A DNA stretch of 64,000 nt from Streptomyces zaomyceticus. Lineage in GTDB: Bacteria > Actinomycetota > Actinomycetes > Streptomycetales > Streptomycetaceae. The translations under genes and the position numbers were made by a program. Below the pieces are notes generated by a model that was not told where the DNA came from, did no database searches, and worked only from the letters and a program-made list of their open reading frames with translations. Shown here piece by piece: positions 45,236 to 52,824 of the stretch. Positions within the stretch are counted from its first letter, which is position 1, and every line of letters begins with the position of its first letter. The stretch lies in the NCBI RefSeq assembly GCF_014656215.1, contig NZ_BNBZ01000040.1, positions 1 to 64,000 of the forward strand, in the 5' to 3' direction.

Positions 45236-46816
45236 TCACGGCTGTGTGATGAGCCTGTGCCCTGCCTGTGAGTGGGACTCCACCGGGGCCGCGGCGGGCA
45301 ACACGACGGTGAAGACGGTCCGGCCCGGGGTGCTCTCGACGTCGACCTCGCCCCCGTGCGCGCACACGACCGCCCGGACGATGGCGAGCCCGAGGCCGGT
45401 GGATCCGGCGTTGCGGGAGCGGGAGGCGTCACCGCGTGCGAACCGTTCGAAGACGGCGGGCAGGAGCGCGGCCGGGATGCCGGGTCCGTTGTCCTCGATC
45501 TGCACGGTCGTCGCGTCCGGCCCGGTCCTGACCCGCGCGGTGACCGTGGTCCCCGGCGGGGTGTGCGTACGGGCGTTGGCGAGGAGATTGACGAGGACCT
45601 GCTGGAGCCGGGCGCCGTCCGCGCGTACCGGAGTGCCGCCGTCCTCGGGGAGTTCCAGGGTCCAGTGATGGCCGGGCCCAGCGGCTCTGGCGTCGCTCAC
45701 GGCGTCCACGACGAGGGGGACGAGATCGGTGGGCTCGGACGAGAGCGGGCGCCCGGCGTCCAGCCGGGCGAGCAGCAGCAGGTCCTCCACCAGGCCCGTC
45801 ATACGGGTCGCCTCGGACTCGATCCGGCCGAGCGCGTGCCGGGTGTCGGGCCCGCACTCCTCCCGGCCGCGCCGGGTCAGCTCCGCGTATCCCCGGATCG
45901 AGGCGAGCGGGGTGCGCAGCTCATGGCTGGCGTCGGCGACGAACTGCCGGACGCGGGTCTCGCTCTGCTGGCGGGCGTCGAGGGCCGAGTGGACGTGGTC
46001 GAGCATCCGGTTGATGGCCGCGCCGACCTGACCGACCTCGGTCCGTGGATCGGCCTCGGTGTCCGGCACCCGCTGATGGAGCGCCACCTCGCCGCTGTGC
46101 AGCGGCAGCCGGGCGACCTGCCGTGCGGTGACGGCGACCCGGCGCAGCGGCCGCAGGGCGACCCGGACGAGTACGGTTCCGGCGAGCGAGGCGGCGAAGA
46201 GCCCGGCGCCGGTGACGCTCAGCTCGACCAGGATCAGGGTGGAGAGGGCCTTGTCCACGGAGGCCAGCGGGATGCCGGTGAGGAAGGCGCCGTTGGTCCC
46301 GGAGGCGTACTCGATCCGGTACGAGCCGAGGCCGCCGGGGAGCTCGACGGTGTGCGGGTGCCCGTCACGCGGGACGGCCGCCAGGGCGGCGCGCTGGGCC
46401 TCGTCGAGCGTCTTGATCCGGAAGTTCGGCCGGTACACCCCGCTGTCCTCGGCCTCCGCCGAGTACCCGGCCACGGTGACCGCGCCGTCGGAGAGGACCG
46501 CGCCCAAGGTGCCGGTCGGAACGCTGGGCCCCACGACGAAGCCGAGCGGGTCCTTCCCGGCCCGGTCCGGTCCGGGCATGCCGACCATGTCGGCCGGCGG
46601 CCCGGCGGCCCGGTTCGAGACGGAACGGACCTCCTCGTCGGCCCGGTCGTACAGGTACGAGCGGAAGGCGATCGTCGTGACCGTGCCGATGACGGCCGCG
46701 ACGACCGCGATCAGCGCGACCGCCGAGACGACGAGACGGGTCCGCAGCGACCACGGCCCCCGTACGCGCCGTGATCGCGTCCGTGAGCGTGACCGCCGCC
46801 CTGCACCTCGGAACAC
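45236..46816 (-). CDS. Sensor histidine kinase
   Basis: A 526-residue membrane kinase. A basic N-terminus and first helix (about 25-50) precede an extracytoplasmic sensor, a second helix near 195-215 and a HAMP segment. The H-box is FVADASHELRTPLASIRGYAEL, the N-box VNLLANARTHTP, and the G-boxes DNGPGIP and GLGLAIVR. It partners the response regulator gene six bases upstream on the same strand. The downstream glycosyltransferase genes suggest an envelope-related output; the signal is unknown. Confidence 0.92.
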   Translation of the reverse strand: MFRGAGRRSRSRTRSRRVRGPWSLRTRLVVSAVALIAVVAAVIGTVTTIAFRSYLYDRADEEVRSVSNRAAGPPADMVGMPGPDRAGKDPLGFVVGPSVPTGTLGAVLSDGAVTVAGYSAEAEDSGVYRPNFRIKTLDEAQRAALAAVPRDGHPHTVELPGGLGSYRIEYASGTNGAFLTGIPLASVDKALSTLILVELSVTGAGLFAASLAGTVLVRVALRPLRRVAVTARQVARLPLHSGEVALHQRVPDTEADPRTEVGQVGAAINRMLDHVHSALDARQQSETRVRQFVADASHELRTPLASIRGYAELTRRGREECGPDTRHALGRIESEATRMTGLVEDLLLLARLDAGRPLSSEPTDLVPLVVDAVSDARAAGPGHHWTLELPEDGGTPVRADGARLQQVLVNLLANARTHTPPGTTVTARVRTGPDATTVQIEDNGPGIPAALLPAVFERFARGDASRSRNAGSTGLGLAIVRAVVCAHGGEVDVESTPGRTVFTVVLPAAAPVESHSQAGHRLITQP

Positions 46817-46822
46817 GGGCCG

Positions 46823-47566
46823 CTACTCCCCCGGCTTGATGAGGTAGCCGGCCCCGCGCCGGGTGTGGATCATCGGGGCGCGCCCGGCGTCGATCTTCCG
46901 CCGGAGGTACGAGATGTAGAGCTCGACGACATTGGCCTGGCCGCCGAAGTCGTACGACCAGACCCGGTCGAGGATCTGCGCCTTGCTGAGCACCCGTCGC
47001 GGATTGCGCATCAGATAGCGCAGCAGCTCGAACTCGGTCGCCGTGAGGTGGATCGACACCCCGCCCCGGGTGACCTCGTGACTGTCCTCGTCGAGAGTGA
47101 GGTCCCCGACGGCGAGCAGCGACTCGCTGCGCGCGAGGGCGGCGCCCGACCTGCGGATGAGTCCGCGCAGCCGGGCCACGACCTCCTCCAGGCTGAACGG
47201 CTTGGTGACGTAGTCGTCGCCGCCCGCCGTGAGCCCGGCGATCCGGTCCTCGACGGCGTCCTTCGCCGTCAGGAAGAGCACCGGGACGTCGGGCAGCTCG
47301 CGGCGGATCCGGCCGAGCAGGCTCAGCCCGTCGACGTCGGGCAGCATGATGTCGAGGATGACGGCGTCGGGCCGGAACTCCCGGGCGGAACGCAGGGCGG
47401 CGGCCCCGTCCCCGGCGCTCCGGACCTGCCAGCCCTCGTAGCGCAGGGCCATGGAGAGCAGCTCGGCGAGCGAGGCCTCGTCGTCGACGACGAGGACACG
47501 GACGGCGGTTCCGTCGGCACGGAGCAGGTCGGCGCGGGTGCCGGTACGGCGTGTGGTGACGGTCAT
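46823..47566 (-). CDS. OmpR/PhoB-family response regulator
   Basis: A 247-residue regulator. The receiver has VLVVDDEASLAELL (acidic pocket), VILDIMLPDVDG with the phospho-accepting Asp, and VTKPFSLEEVVARL with the conserved Lys. The C-terminal winged helix ends RKIDAGRAPMIHTRRGAGYLI, typical of OmpR-type DNA binding. A 22-residue N-terminal extension precedes the receiver, so a later GTG start is possible. It is followed directly by its kinase gene. Confidence 0.92.
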   Translation of the reverse strand: MTVTTRRTGTRADLLRADGTAVRVLVVDDEASLAELLSMALRYEGWQVRSAGDGAAALRSAREFRPDAVILDIMLPDVDGLSLLGRIRRELPDVPVLFLTAKDAVEDRIAGLTAGGDDYVTKPFSLEEVVARLRGLIRRSGAALARSESLLAVGDLTLDEDSHEVTRGGVSIHLTATEFELLRYLMRNPRRVLSKAQILDRVWSYDFGGQANVVELYISYLRRKIDAGRAPMIHTRRGAGYLIKPGE

Positions 47567-47633
47567 GGACCCACGCTGTCGGCCGCCGCTGAGAGGCCTC
47601 TTTCCCTTTCCTGTGAATTCCCTGAGAAAGGGC

Positions 47634-48524
47634 TCAGAGGTCCCGGGAAGGTTTCACGTGAAACAACGCGGCACCGTTCTCGTACAGGACACGCCGGAGC
47701 CAGTCGTCCCCCAGCCCGAGACGTTCGAGGGCCTGGAGCTGGTGCAGATACGGATACGGGATGTTCGGGAAGTCGGAGCCGAGGAGGATCCGGTCGCCGA
47801 TGTCCACGAGCCGCTTGAGCTCCGCCTCGGGGAAGGGCGCGAGCCGCTCGCTGAAGTCGGTGAAGGCCATGGTGGTGTCGAGGTGGACGCCCTCGTACCG
47901 CTGGGCGAGGTCGAGGAAGTCGCTGTACTCGGGCATCCCCATATGGGCGACGATCACCCGCAGCCGGGGATGACGGGCGAGGAGCCGCGCCATCGGCCCG
48001 GGGCCGGTGAAGGCGCCCGGAGTGGGCCCGGAGCCGCAGTGGACGACGACGGGGGTGCCGCTGTCGGCGAGGGTTCCCCACACGGCGTCCAGCCGGCCGT
48101 CGGTCGGGTCGAAGCCGCCGACCTGGAGGTGCACCTTGAAGACACGGGCACCGGCGTCGAGCGCCTCGCGGACGTACCGGTCGGCGCCCGGCTCGGGAAA
48201 GAAGGTCGAGGTGTGCAGACAGTCGGGGGTACGGGCGGCGAAGTCGGCGGCCCAGGAGTTCAGCCAGGCGGCCATGCCGGGCTTGTGGGGATAGAGCATG
48301 GCCGTGAAGGCGATCGCCCCGAAGCCCCTCAGCAGCGCGAGCCGGCGCTCCTCCTCCTCGCGGTAGGTGATGGGCCACTCCAGACCCGTCAGGGGACCGA
48401 CGGCGTCGAAGTAGGCCCAGACCTTGTCGAGGACGTTCTGCGGCATGAAGTGGGTGTGCACATCGACGAGTCCGGGAATCCCGAGCCGGTCGAGCAGAGC
48501 CCGGATGTCGTCACTCTCGCTCAA
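47634..48524 (-). CDS. Amidohydrolase (amidohydro_2 family)
   Basis: About 296 residues of a metal-dependent hydrolase of the aminocarboxymuconate-semialdehyde decarboxylase/TIM-barrel type. The N-terminal VDVHTHFMP gives two metal His residues. VHLQVGGFDP, VVVHCGSGPTPG, RVIVAHMGMPEYSD and RILLGSDFPNIPYPY (metal Asp) follow in order. The TTG start at 48524 has GGAG seven bases upstream and overlaps the preceding gene by 14 bases. Substrate unknown; the partner monooxygenase-like gene suggests a degradation step for a carboxylate or quinone. Confidence 0.83.
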   Translation of the reverse strand: MSESDDIRALLDRLGIPGLVDVHTHFMPQNVLDKVWAYFDAVGPLTGLEWPITYREEEERRLALLRGFGAIAFTAMLYPHKPGMAAWLNSWAADFAARTPDCLHTSTFFPEPGADRYVREALDAGARVFKVHLQVGGFDPTDGRLDAVWGTLADSGTPVVVHCGSGPTPGAFTGPGPMARLLARHPRLRVIVAHMGMPEYSDFLDLAQRYEGVHLDTTMAFTDFSERLAPFPEAELKRLVDIGDRILLGSDFPNIPYPYLHQLQALERLGLGDDWLRRVLYENGAALFHVKPSRDL

Positions 48525-48855
48525 AGCTGTAACTCCGCTCGACCTTGCCGATGTGGACGCTGTAGCTGTCGTACCAGTGCTCCCGCCCGCGCGCCTTGGC
48601 CGCCCGGTGCTCGCTGTCGAGGCGCCAGGCGTCGAGGGACTCCAGATCCCGGAAGTAGGCGATGCTGATCGCGATCCCGCCGGGGGTGCGGGCGGACTCG
48701 TAACCGAGGAAGCCGGGGATCCCGTCGACGATCTCGCGCATCCGGACGCCGGTCTCGGCATAGCCCTCGGAAGCCTCGGGGCTCTCGGTCCGGACGGAAG
48801 TGAACACAGCGGTGTAGTAGGGCGGTTCGATGTCCGCCACCAGCTTGGGGGTCAT
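48511..48855 (-). CDS. Antibiotic biosynthesis monooxygenase (ABM)-like protein
   Basis: A 114-residue ABM-fold protein. YYTAVFTSVRTES opens the barrel, and GIPGFLGYESARTPGGIAISIAYFRDLESLDAWRLDSEHRAAKARGREHWYDSYSVHIGKVER is the typical core with the terminal Tyr/His strand. These small dimers act on polyketide or haem-like substrates, or merely resemble those enzymes. It is translationally coupled to the amidohydrolase gene. Confidence 0.85.
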   Translation of the reverse strand: MTPKLVADIEPPYYTAVFTSVRTESPEASEGYAETGVRMREIVDGIPGFLGYESARTPGGIAISIAYFRDLESLDAWRLDSEHRAAKARGREHWYDSYSVHIGKVERSYSFERE

Positions 48856-48940
48856 GTGATCACCCTCGCCGGGGCCGGGCGGCGATGTCCACGGCCGCAG
48901 GGGAAAGGGATCCAAGACTTTACGAAGCGACCGCCGCCCC

Positions 48941-49810
48941 TCAGAAGAGCTCCCCCTGGGTGCTCGGGTCGACGGCGGACACCGTGTGCGCGACCGGCAC
49001 GGAGAAGGCCTCCCCCTCCCCGGCACCCTGGAGCACCCACCCGCCCATCAGCCGGGTGTCGAGGGCGAGACAACGCCCATCGGGATCGAGAAGGTGCAGG
49101 TCCGGGCCCGCGGCGGCGAGCAGACGCCCCGTGACGACACCCCCGTCGACCAGCTCGGACACCGTGCCGTCGAGCGGCGGCAGCCCGTCGAGACCGAAGG
49201 CCTCGGCGTGGTCGCGCGCGACGAACTCCAGCGGCTCCAGGGTCTCCGCCCAGCCACCGATCTCCCCCGCACGCCGGTGCAGTTCCTCCACCTCCCCGGC
49301 ACGTGCCGAGGCCGACGGCAGCGCGTGCCGAGCGGCCCGCTTCCGCTCGTAGGCCACCCGGTCGGGCACCCCCAGCGCCTGCCGCAGCACCTCCTCGGTG
49401 CGCCGGGCGGCCATCAGCGGCCCCCGCCCGAGCCAGCTGAACGTGACGGCGCCCTGCTCCAGGAGCCGGGTCTCCTCCCGCGCCTCGGCGGTGATCCCCA
49501 CCTTGGTCATGCCGGGCCCGAACCACGCCAGATACACGCGGTACGGCTGCGGGTCGTCCAGGAACGTGTCGGCGGCCACGGAGTGGGTCCGGTCGAGCCG
49601 CGCGCACTCCGGGCACCGCCCACCGGTGGCCCGGCCGGGCACGACCGCCTCCACCGGGCAGGGATTCCCCCGGGCGCCTGAACACCGCCGCGCTCCCACG
49701 GCCCGAAAGGCGAGCCGCCGGCCGTACACGAGCGTGCTGACCCTCCCGCCGCTCCATCCGAGCCCGGGCACACCACCGCTCCAGGTGATCCTCCGGCACC
49801 GCCACTCCAC
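48941..49810 (-). CDS. DUF2797 domain-containing protein
   Basis: A 289-residue DUF2797 protein. The opening WSGGVPGLGWSGG and cysteines in RCSGAR, NPCPVE and RCPECARLDR suggest a zinc-binding module. The conserved YRVYLAWFGPGMTKVGITAEAREETRLLEQGAVTF segment follows; it recalls a GIY-YIG-type fold. Function unknown. The far C-terminus is a variable sensor-like part. It is in a separate unit from the ABM gene, with about 85 bases between. Confidence 0.82.
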   Translation of the reverse strand: MEWRCRRITWSGGVPGLGWSGGRVSTLVYGRRLAFRAVGARRCSGARGNPCPVEAVVPGRATGGRCPECARLDRTHSVAADTFLDDPQPYRVYLAWFGPGMTKVGITAEAREETRLLEQGAVTFSWLGRGPLMAARRTEEVLRQALGVPDRVAYERKRAARHALPSASARAGEVEELHRRAGEIGGWAETLEPLEFVARDHAEAFGLDGLPPLDGTVSELVDGGVVTGRLLAAAGPDLHLLDPDGRCLALDTRLMGGWVLQGAGEGEAFSVPVAHTVSAVDPSTQGELF

Positions 49811-49835
49811 GCCCGCGCCTCCCTATGCTCCTCGG

Positions 49836-50297
49836 ATGTCCAGTCTCCGGCACATCCGCTTCCAGTCCCCGACCCGGAGCCCCCGGGGCCACCACCCCGG
49901 GGTCTTCGGCCTGGCCAACGCGCTCGCCCGGGAGGGGCGGCTCTCCCCCGGGGAATGGGCGATCTGGCGCGCCTCGAACGACTGGTACGACGCTCATTTC
50001 CCGAACCCGTCGACGGTCGACCCGACGGTCTACGACCCTGAGGTGAACCCGGGCGCGGCCGCCTGGTTCCGCCCGACGGCGACCGAGGCACTGGCCCGGG
50101 TCGCCCCGTACCTGCGCATCCTGAGCGACCACGGGGTGCCCTGTGTACGGCTGGAGTCGGCGAACCCGGGCAGGATCGTCTACGCGGACGCCTACCAGGT
50201 GGTGGTCGCACCGCCCGTCCCGCCGGGCACCCCGCCGCCCGTCGTCCTTCCGGGGGCACGGCGGGCGGATCCGCCGACCGCTCAGGGCAGGACGTAG
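49836..50297 (+). CDS. Hypothetical protein
   Basis: A 153-residue protein, MSSLRHIRFQSPTRSPRGHHPGVFGLANALAREGRLSPGEWAIWRASNDWYDAHFPNPS..., rich in Trp, Pro and Arg. The middle SANPGRIVYADAYQVVVAPPVPPG is distinctive. I recognise no domain. It starts at ATG 49836, close to the DUF2797 start on the other strand, and its end overlaps the convergent BRO-N gene by 16 bases. Confidence 0.65.
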   Translation: MSSLRHIRFQSPTRSPRGHHPGVFGLANALAREGRLSPGEWAIWRASNDWYDAHFPNPSTVDPTVYDPEVNPGAAAWFRPTATEALARVAPYLRILSDHGVPCVRLESANPGRIVYADAYQVVVAPPVPPGTPPPVVLPGARRADPPTAQGRT

Positions 50298-51106
50298 ATC
50301 CGCGCCCCGTCCTCGTCGGGCTCGCCCACCTCCCGCATGCAGCCGCGGTCGAGGAGCAGGCGTACGCAGTCCCGGACCCGCTCGCGGGAGAGACCGGTGC
50401 GCCGGACGACGTCCTGGGTCCGGTAGCGGACACCGCCCCTGACCAGCCCGGGGGCGAGGCAGGTCGCGACCGTCCGCACGTCCCCGGTGATGGCCCAGGA
50501 CTCGACGAGCTCCTGCGGGGTGAGCGCGACGGCGGCGCCGGTGCGCTGACGGGGCACGGCGAGCCGCTCAAGGGATTCGGCGACCCTTGAGAGACTCCGC
50601 CTGGTCTCGCGGAGCAGCTCCGCGTACTCGGTGTGCTCGGTGTACGCGGCGGCCCGCTCGTCGAACTGCCCCTCCAGGCGGACCAGGACGTCCACGAGCT
50701 CCGGGGGAAGGACGAACCCGGCGTGCACGGGCGAGGGTTCGAGCCCGTACCCGCCGTATCGCTGGATCGCCGCTATGACCTCGGCCGTCCACGTCCGGAA
50801 GGGCTCGGCCTCCGGCCTCCGGCACGCCCCGACGAGCTGGACAAGCCCCTGGAGGCTCACCATCCGTGTCGACGCCCTGATCCCGCTCCGGCCGAGGAAC
50901 TCCTCGCCTCCGGCGAGCTCCCGGGCGGACGCCAGGCACGTCCCGGGCAGCGCCACCGTCCGCAGCGCCTCCCGTGTCCCCGCGTATCCCAGCCTCTTCG
51001 CCACGTCCACCACGGGGAACCAGTGGGTCCCGTCGGGCCCGGCCAGCCGCCGCAGGGGCGCACCGGTGGCGGCGCGCACCAAGTCATCGATGTCGATCGC
51101 GTCCAT
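50282..51106 (-). CDS. BRO-N domain (phage antirepressor-like) protein
   Basis: A 274-residue protein. The N-terminal ~95 residues resemble a BRO-N domain (WFPVVDVAKRLGYAGTREALRTVALPGTC..ASTRMVSLQGLVQLVGACRRPEAEPFRTWTAEVIAAIQRYG), as in baculovirus BRO and phage antirepressors. The C-terminal part has a winged-helix-like RYRTQDVVRRTGLSRERVRDCVRLLLDRGCMREVG, so it probably binds DNA. There is no phage gene cluster here. About 200 bases before its start hold its promoter only. Confidence 0.82.
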   Translation of the reverse strand: MDAIDIDDLVRAATGAPLRRLAGPDGTHWFPVVDVAKRLGYAGTREALRTVALPGTCLASARELAGGEEFLGRSGIRASTRMVSLQGLVQLVGACRRPEAEPFRTWTAEVIAAIQRYGGYGLEPSPVHAGFVLPPELVDVLVRLEGQFDERAAAYTEHTEYAELLRETRRSLSRVAESLERLAVPRQRTGAAVALTPQELVESWAITGDVRTVATCLAPGLVRGGVRYRTQDVVRRTGLSRERVRDCVRLLLDRGCMREVGEPDEDGARIYVLP

Positions 51107-51304
51107 CGATCATCACCTCCGCTTCGCAAGCTAGGCCGAGGGCATATTCAACTGACATGCAAATCAGACAGGTTCACCCAAAAGGGGAAGGATTCCCGGG
51201 TATACCCCCCGAAATCCCTCCCCTACGACTACACCTGTCCCACACCTACGCCCCCGCCCCAGGCCCACGACGGGCCGGGCCGACGGCGAGGCCCGAGCCG
51301 TCGG

Positions 51305-51670
51305 CTACTTGGCGACGAACTGCGTCAGGATCGCCTGCACCTCGTAGATGTCGACGCCCTTGGTGAAGGTCTTCTGCACGGGCAGCTGGCTGCCGGAGAT
51401 CCAGATCTTCAGCTCGGCGTCCAGGTCGAAGGTGCCGGCGGTCTCGACGGCGAAGTGCGTGATGCTCCGGTACGGGATCGAGTGGTACTCGACCTTCTTG
51501 CCGGTGATGCCCTGCTTGTCGACCAGCACGAGTCGCCGGTCGGTGAAGAAGATCGTGTCGCGGATCAGCAGGTACGCGGCGTGCACCTGCTCCCCCGGCC
51601 CGAGCAGCCGCGCGAAGTCCTGCTGCGCCTGCGCCGGATCAATCGCGTGCGCGTTCCCGAAGAGCGCCAT
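51305..51670 (-). CDS. Bacterial PH-domain protein
   Basis: A 121-residue protein of the bacterial pleckstrin-homology (bPH_1/PHb) type: GPGEQVHAAYLLIRDTIFFTDRRLVLVDKQGITGKKVEYHSIPYRSITHFAVETAGTFDLDAELKIWISG. This is the classic bPH core, with the TDRRL and IPYRSI motifs. It occurs widely and its function is unknown. The next 140 bases hold no gene. Confidence 0.88.
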   Translation of the reverse strand: MALFGNAHAIDPAQAQQDFARLLGPGEQVHAAYLLIRDTIFFTDRRLVLVDKQGITGKKVEYHSIPYRSITHFAVETAGTFDLDAELKIWISGSQLPVQKTFTKGVDIYEVQAILTQFVAK

Positions 51671-51811
51671 GCCCCAACCCCCACATTCAAAGAGAAAAAA
51701 CGATCATCCGACCTTAACCGCCCCCCATCCCCGAAGTCCCAGGACTTTCACACACAACGCCGCCCGGCCCTTCGGTCCGCCGCACCGCCCACCGGGCCGG
51801 GCCGGGCCCGT

Positions 51812-51976
51812 TCAGGGGATGAGTCCGCCGTTCACGGCACGGCGGTAGAGCCGTTGGTGCCACTCGCTGGAGTCCGGTCCGGGATCGGTGGCCAGGACGG
51901 GGTGCGGGCCGCTCTCGATGAGGGCGTCTGCACTTCGGATCTCATGAACGAAATGATCGGCTGCCACCACGGCCAC
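51812..51976 (-). CDS. Small hypothetical protein
   Basis: A 54-residue ORF from GTG 51976, VAVVAADHFVHEIRSADALIESGPHPVLATDPGPDSSEWHQRLYRRAVNGGLIP. Third positions are mostly G/C, and the other two frames lack this pattern over the same stretch. A longer frame from 52063 adds a basic, low-quality N-terminus and is less likely. The ribosome site is weak. It lies between the PH gene and the tRNA-Arg terminator, so it is chromosomal. Confidence 0.45.
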   Translation of the reverse strand: MAVVAADHFVHEIRSADALIESGPHPVLATDPGPDSSEWHQRLYRRAVNGGLIP

Positions 51977-52061
51977 GCCCAAGGCACGCCGGCGCACAAA
52001 AAAGAGACAGGCACCGCGACCGGCGAACCGTCCGGCGCGACGGAAAGAACGAGACGAACGC

Positions 52062-52091
52062 AAGAGGCCCGGACTCTCGTCCGGGCCTCTT
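52062..52091 (-). terminator. Terminator of the tRNA-Arg locus
   Basis: Arms AAGAGGCCCGGA (52062-52073) and TCCGGGCCTCTT (52080-52091) are perfectly complementary around CTCTCG. It begins eight bases past the tRNA 3' end on the minus strand. It shows that the flank left of 52099 is the natural downstream side of the tRNA. Confidence 0.85.
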
Positions 52092-52098
52092 GTCTATG

Positions 52099-52140
52099 TG
52101 CACTCGGCAGGATTCGAACCTGCAACCTTCTGATCCGTAG
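52099..52140 (-). other. Attachment site: 3' half of tRNA-Arg(ACG)
   Basis: Read on the minus strand, 52140-52099 gives CTACGGATCAGAAGG, then the T-arm GCAGGTTCGAATCCTGC, then the acceptor strand CGAGTGC and discriminator A. This is the 3' half of tRNA-Arg from the anticodon loop (anticodon ACG). The 5' half is absent: beyond 52140 the sequence is unrelated. Integrative elements of actinomycetes leave exactly such a truncated copy at one end. The full tRNA should be at the other end, outside the window. Confidence 0.82.
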
Positions 52141-52198
52141 CTCTGGCGGGATCGGTCAGTGATGGCCATACCGGCCGCTCTGAAGCCTCGGAGAGGGG

Positions 52199-52391
52199 CT
52201 ATCGGACGGGGGCGGTTGCTGGGGTTGCGGTACGGAGCTGCTGTACGCCCTCATCCTGCTCGGCACGCTCCAAAGCCGTGATGGCCTTGCGCCGCCATCT
52301 CACGACAGCACCCGCGACAGACCCCCATCAACAGCGTTGCCACAGGTACGCCCAACACGAGGGCAACGGCCAGATCGCCGACCGATTCCAT
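52199..52391 (-). pseudogene. Small membrane-protein gene with a frameshift
   Basis: From ATG 52391 the frame reads MESVGDLAVALVLGVPVATLLMG, a plausible membrane helix, to a run of five G (plus-strand CCCCC at 52322-52326). After it the frame soon ends, but the shifted frame continues SVAGAVVRWRRKAITALERA and on to a stop at 52199. Removing one G joins both into a 63-residue protein with helix, basic segment and Ala/Thr tail. Either the gene is broken or the G count is a sequencing error. Confidence 0.5.
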
Positions 52392-52429
52392 GCGTCTGCC
52401 TACCTCCCCCGGAAAATCCCGAACGCTTC

Positions 52430-52792
52430 CTACAGATCCGTCCAGACGTGTGGCTCCAAGTACGCATGCCAGCCTCGAAAGAACCAGTCCGCCAAGTCCG
52501 TCAACCGCTCGATGCAGGACGCGTAGTAGTCCTCAGGCTCTGGCCTCGGGAAGTTGGGGTGGGCGGTCCACGAGGGAACCTCGGTCGCTACCTGGTAGTA
52601 CCCCTCTGCCAGCCACCGCGGAAGGTGCTCAGCATCCTTCAGGTGTTCGCACACTGCGCGCATGGCCCTCTCCAGCCTGGAGAATGCCTCTCGATCCCAG
52701 ACGAGATCGCATCGCAGTCCCAGCAGGAAACTCCCGGGTTCGGAATGGAACTCATGCTCCAGGGTCTTCAAGGCCAAATCCATGCTCGGCAT
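52430..52792 (-). CDS. Conserved hypothetical protein of the element
   Basis: A 120-residue protein, MPSMDLALKTLEHEFHSEPGSFLLGLRCDLVWDREAFSRLERAMRAVCEHLKDAEHLPRWLAEGYYQVATEVPSWTAHPNFPRPEPEDYYASCIERLTDLADWFFRGWHAY. It is rich in Trp, Glu and aromatic residues and mostly helical. I recognise no domain. It follows the GntR gene by 32 bases on the same strand, so the two probably form one transcript. Confidence 0.7.
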   Translation of the reverse strand: MPSMDLALKTLEHEFHSEPGSFLLGLRCDLVWDREAFSRLERAMRAVCEHLKDAEHLPRWLAEGYYQVATEVPSWTAHPNFPRPEPEDYYASCIERLTDLADWFFRGWHAYLEPHVWTDL

Positions 52793-52824
52793 CGTGCCAG
52801 CTCCCTCTGCGGTGGCACTGGCTG

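Noticed and set aside
52099..52140. Intact tRNA-Arg gene
   Set aside because: Only the 3' half, from the anticodon loop onwards, is present; the D-arm and 5' acceptor strand are missing.
51942..52169. Longer frames on the minus strand spanning the tRNA-Arg fragment
   Set aside because: They run through the terminator and the tRNA sequence and carry no ribosome site or domain.
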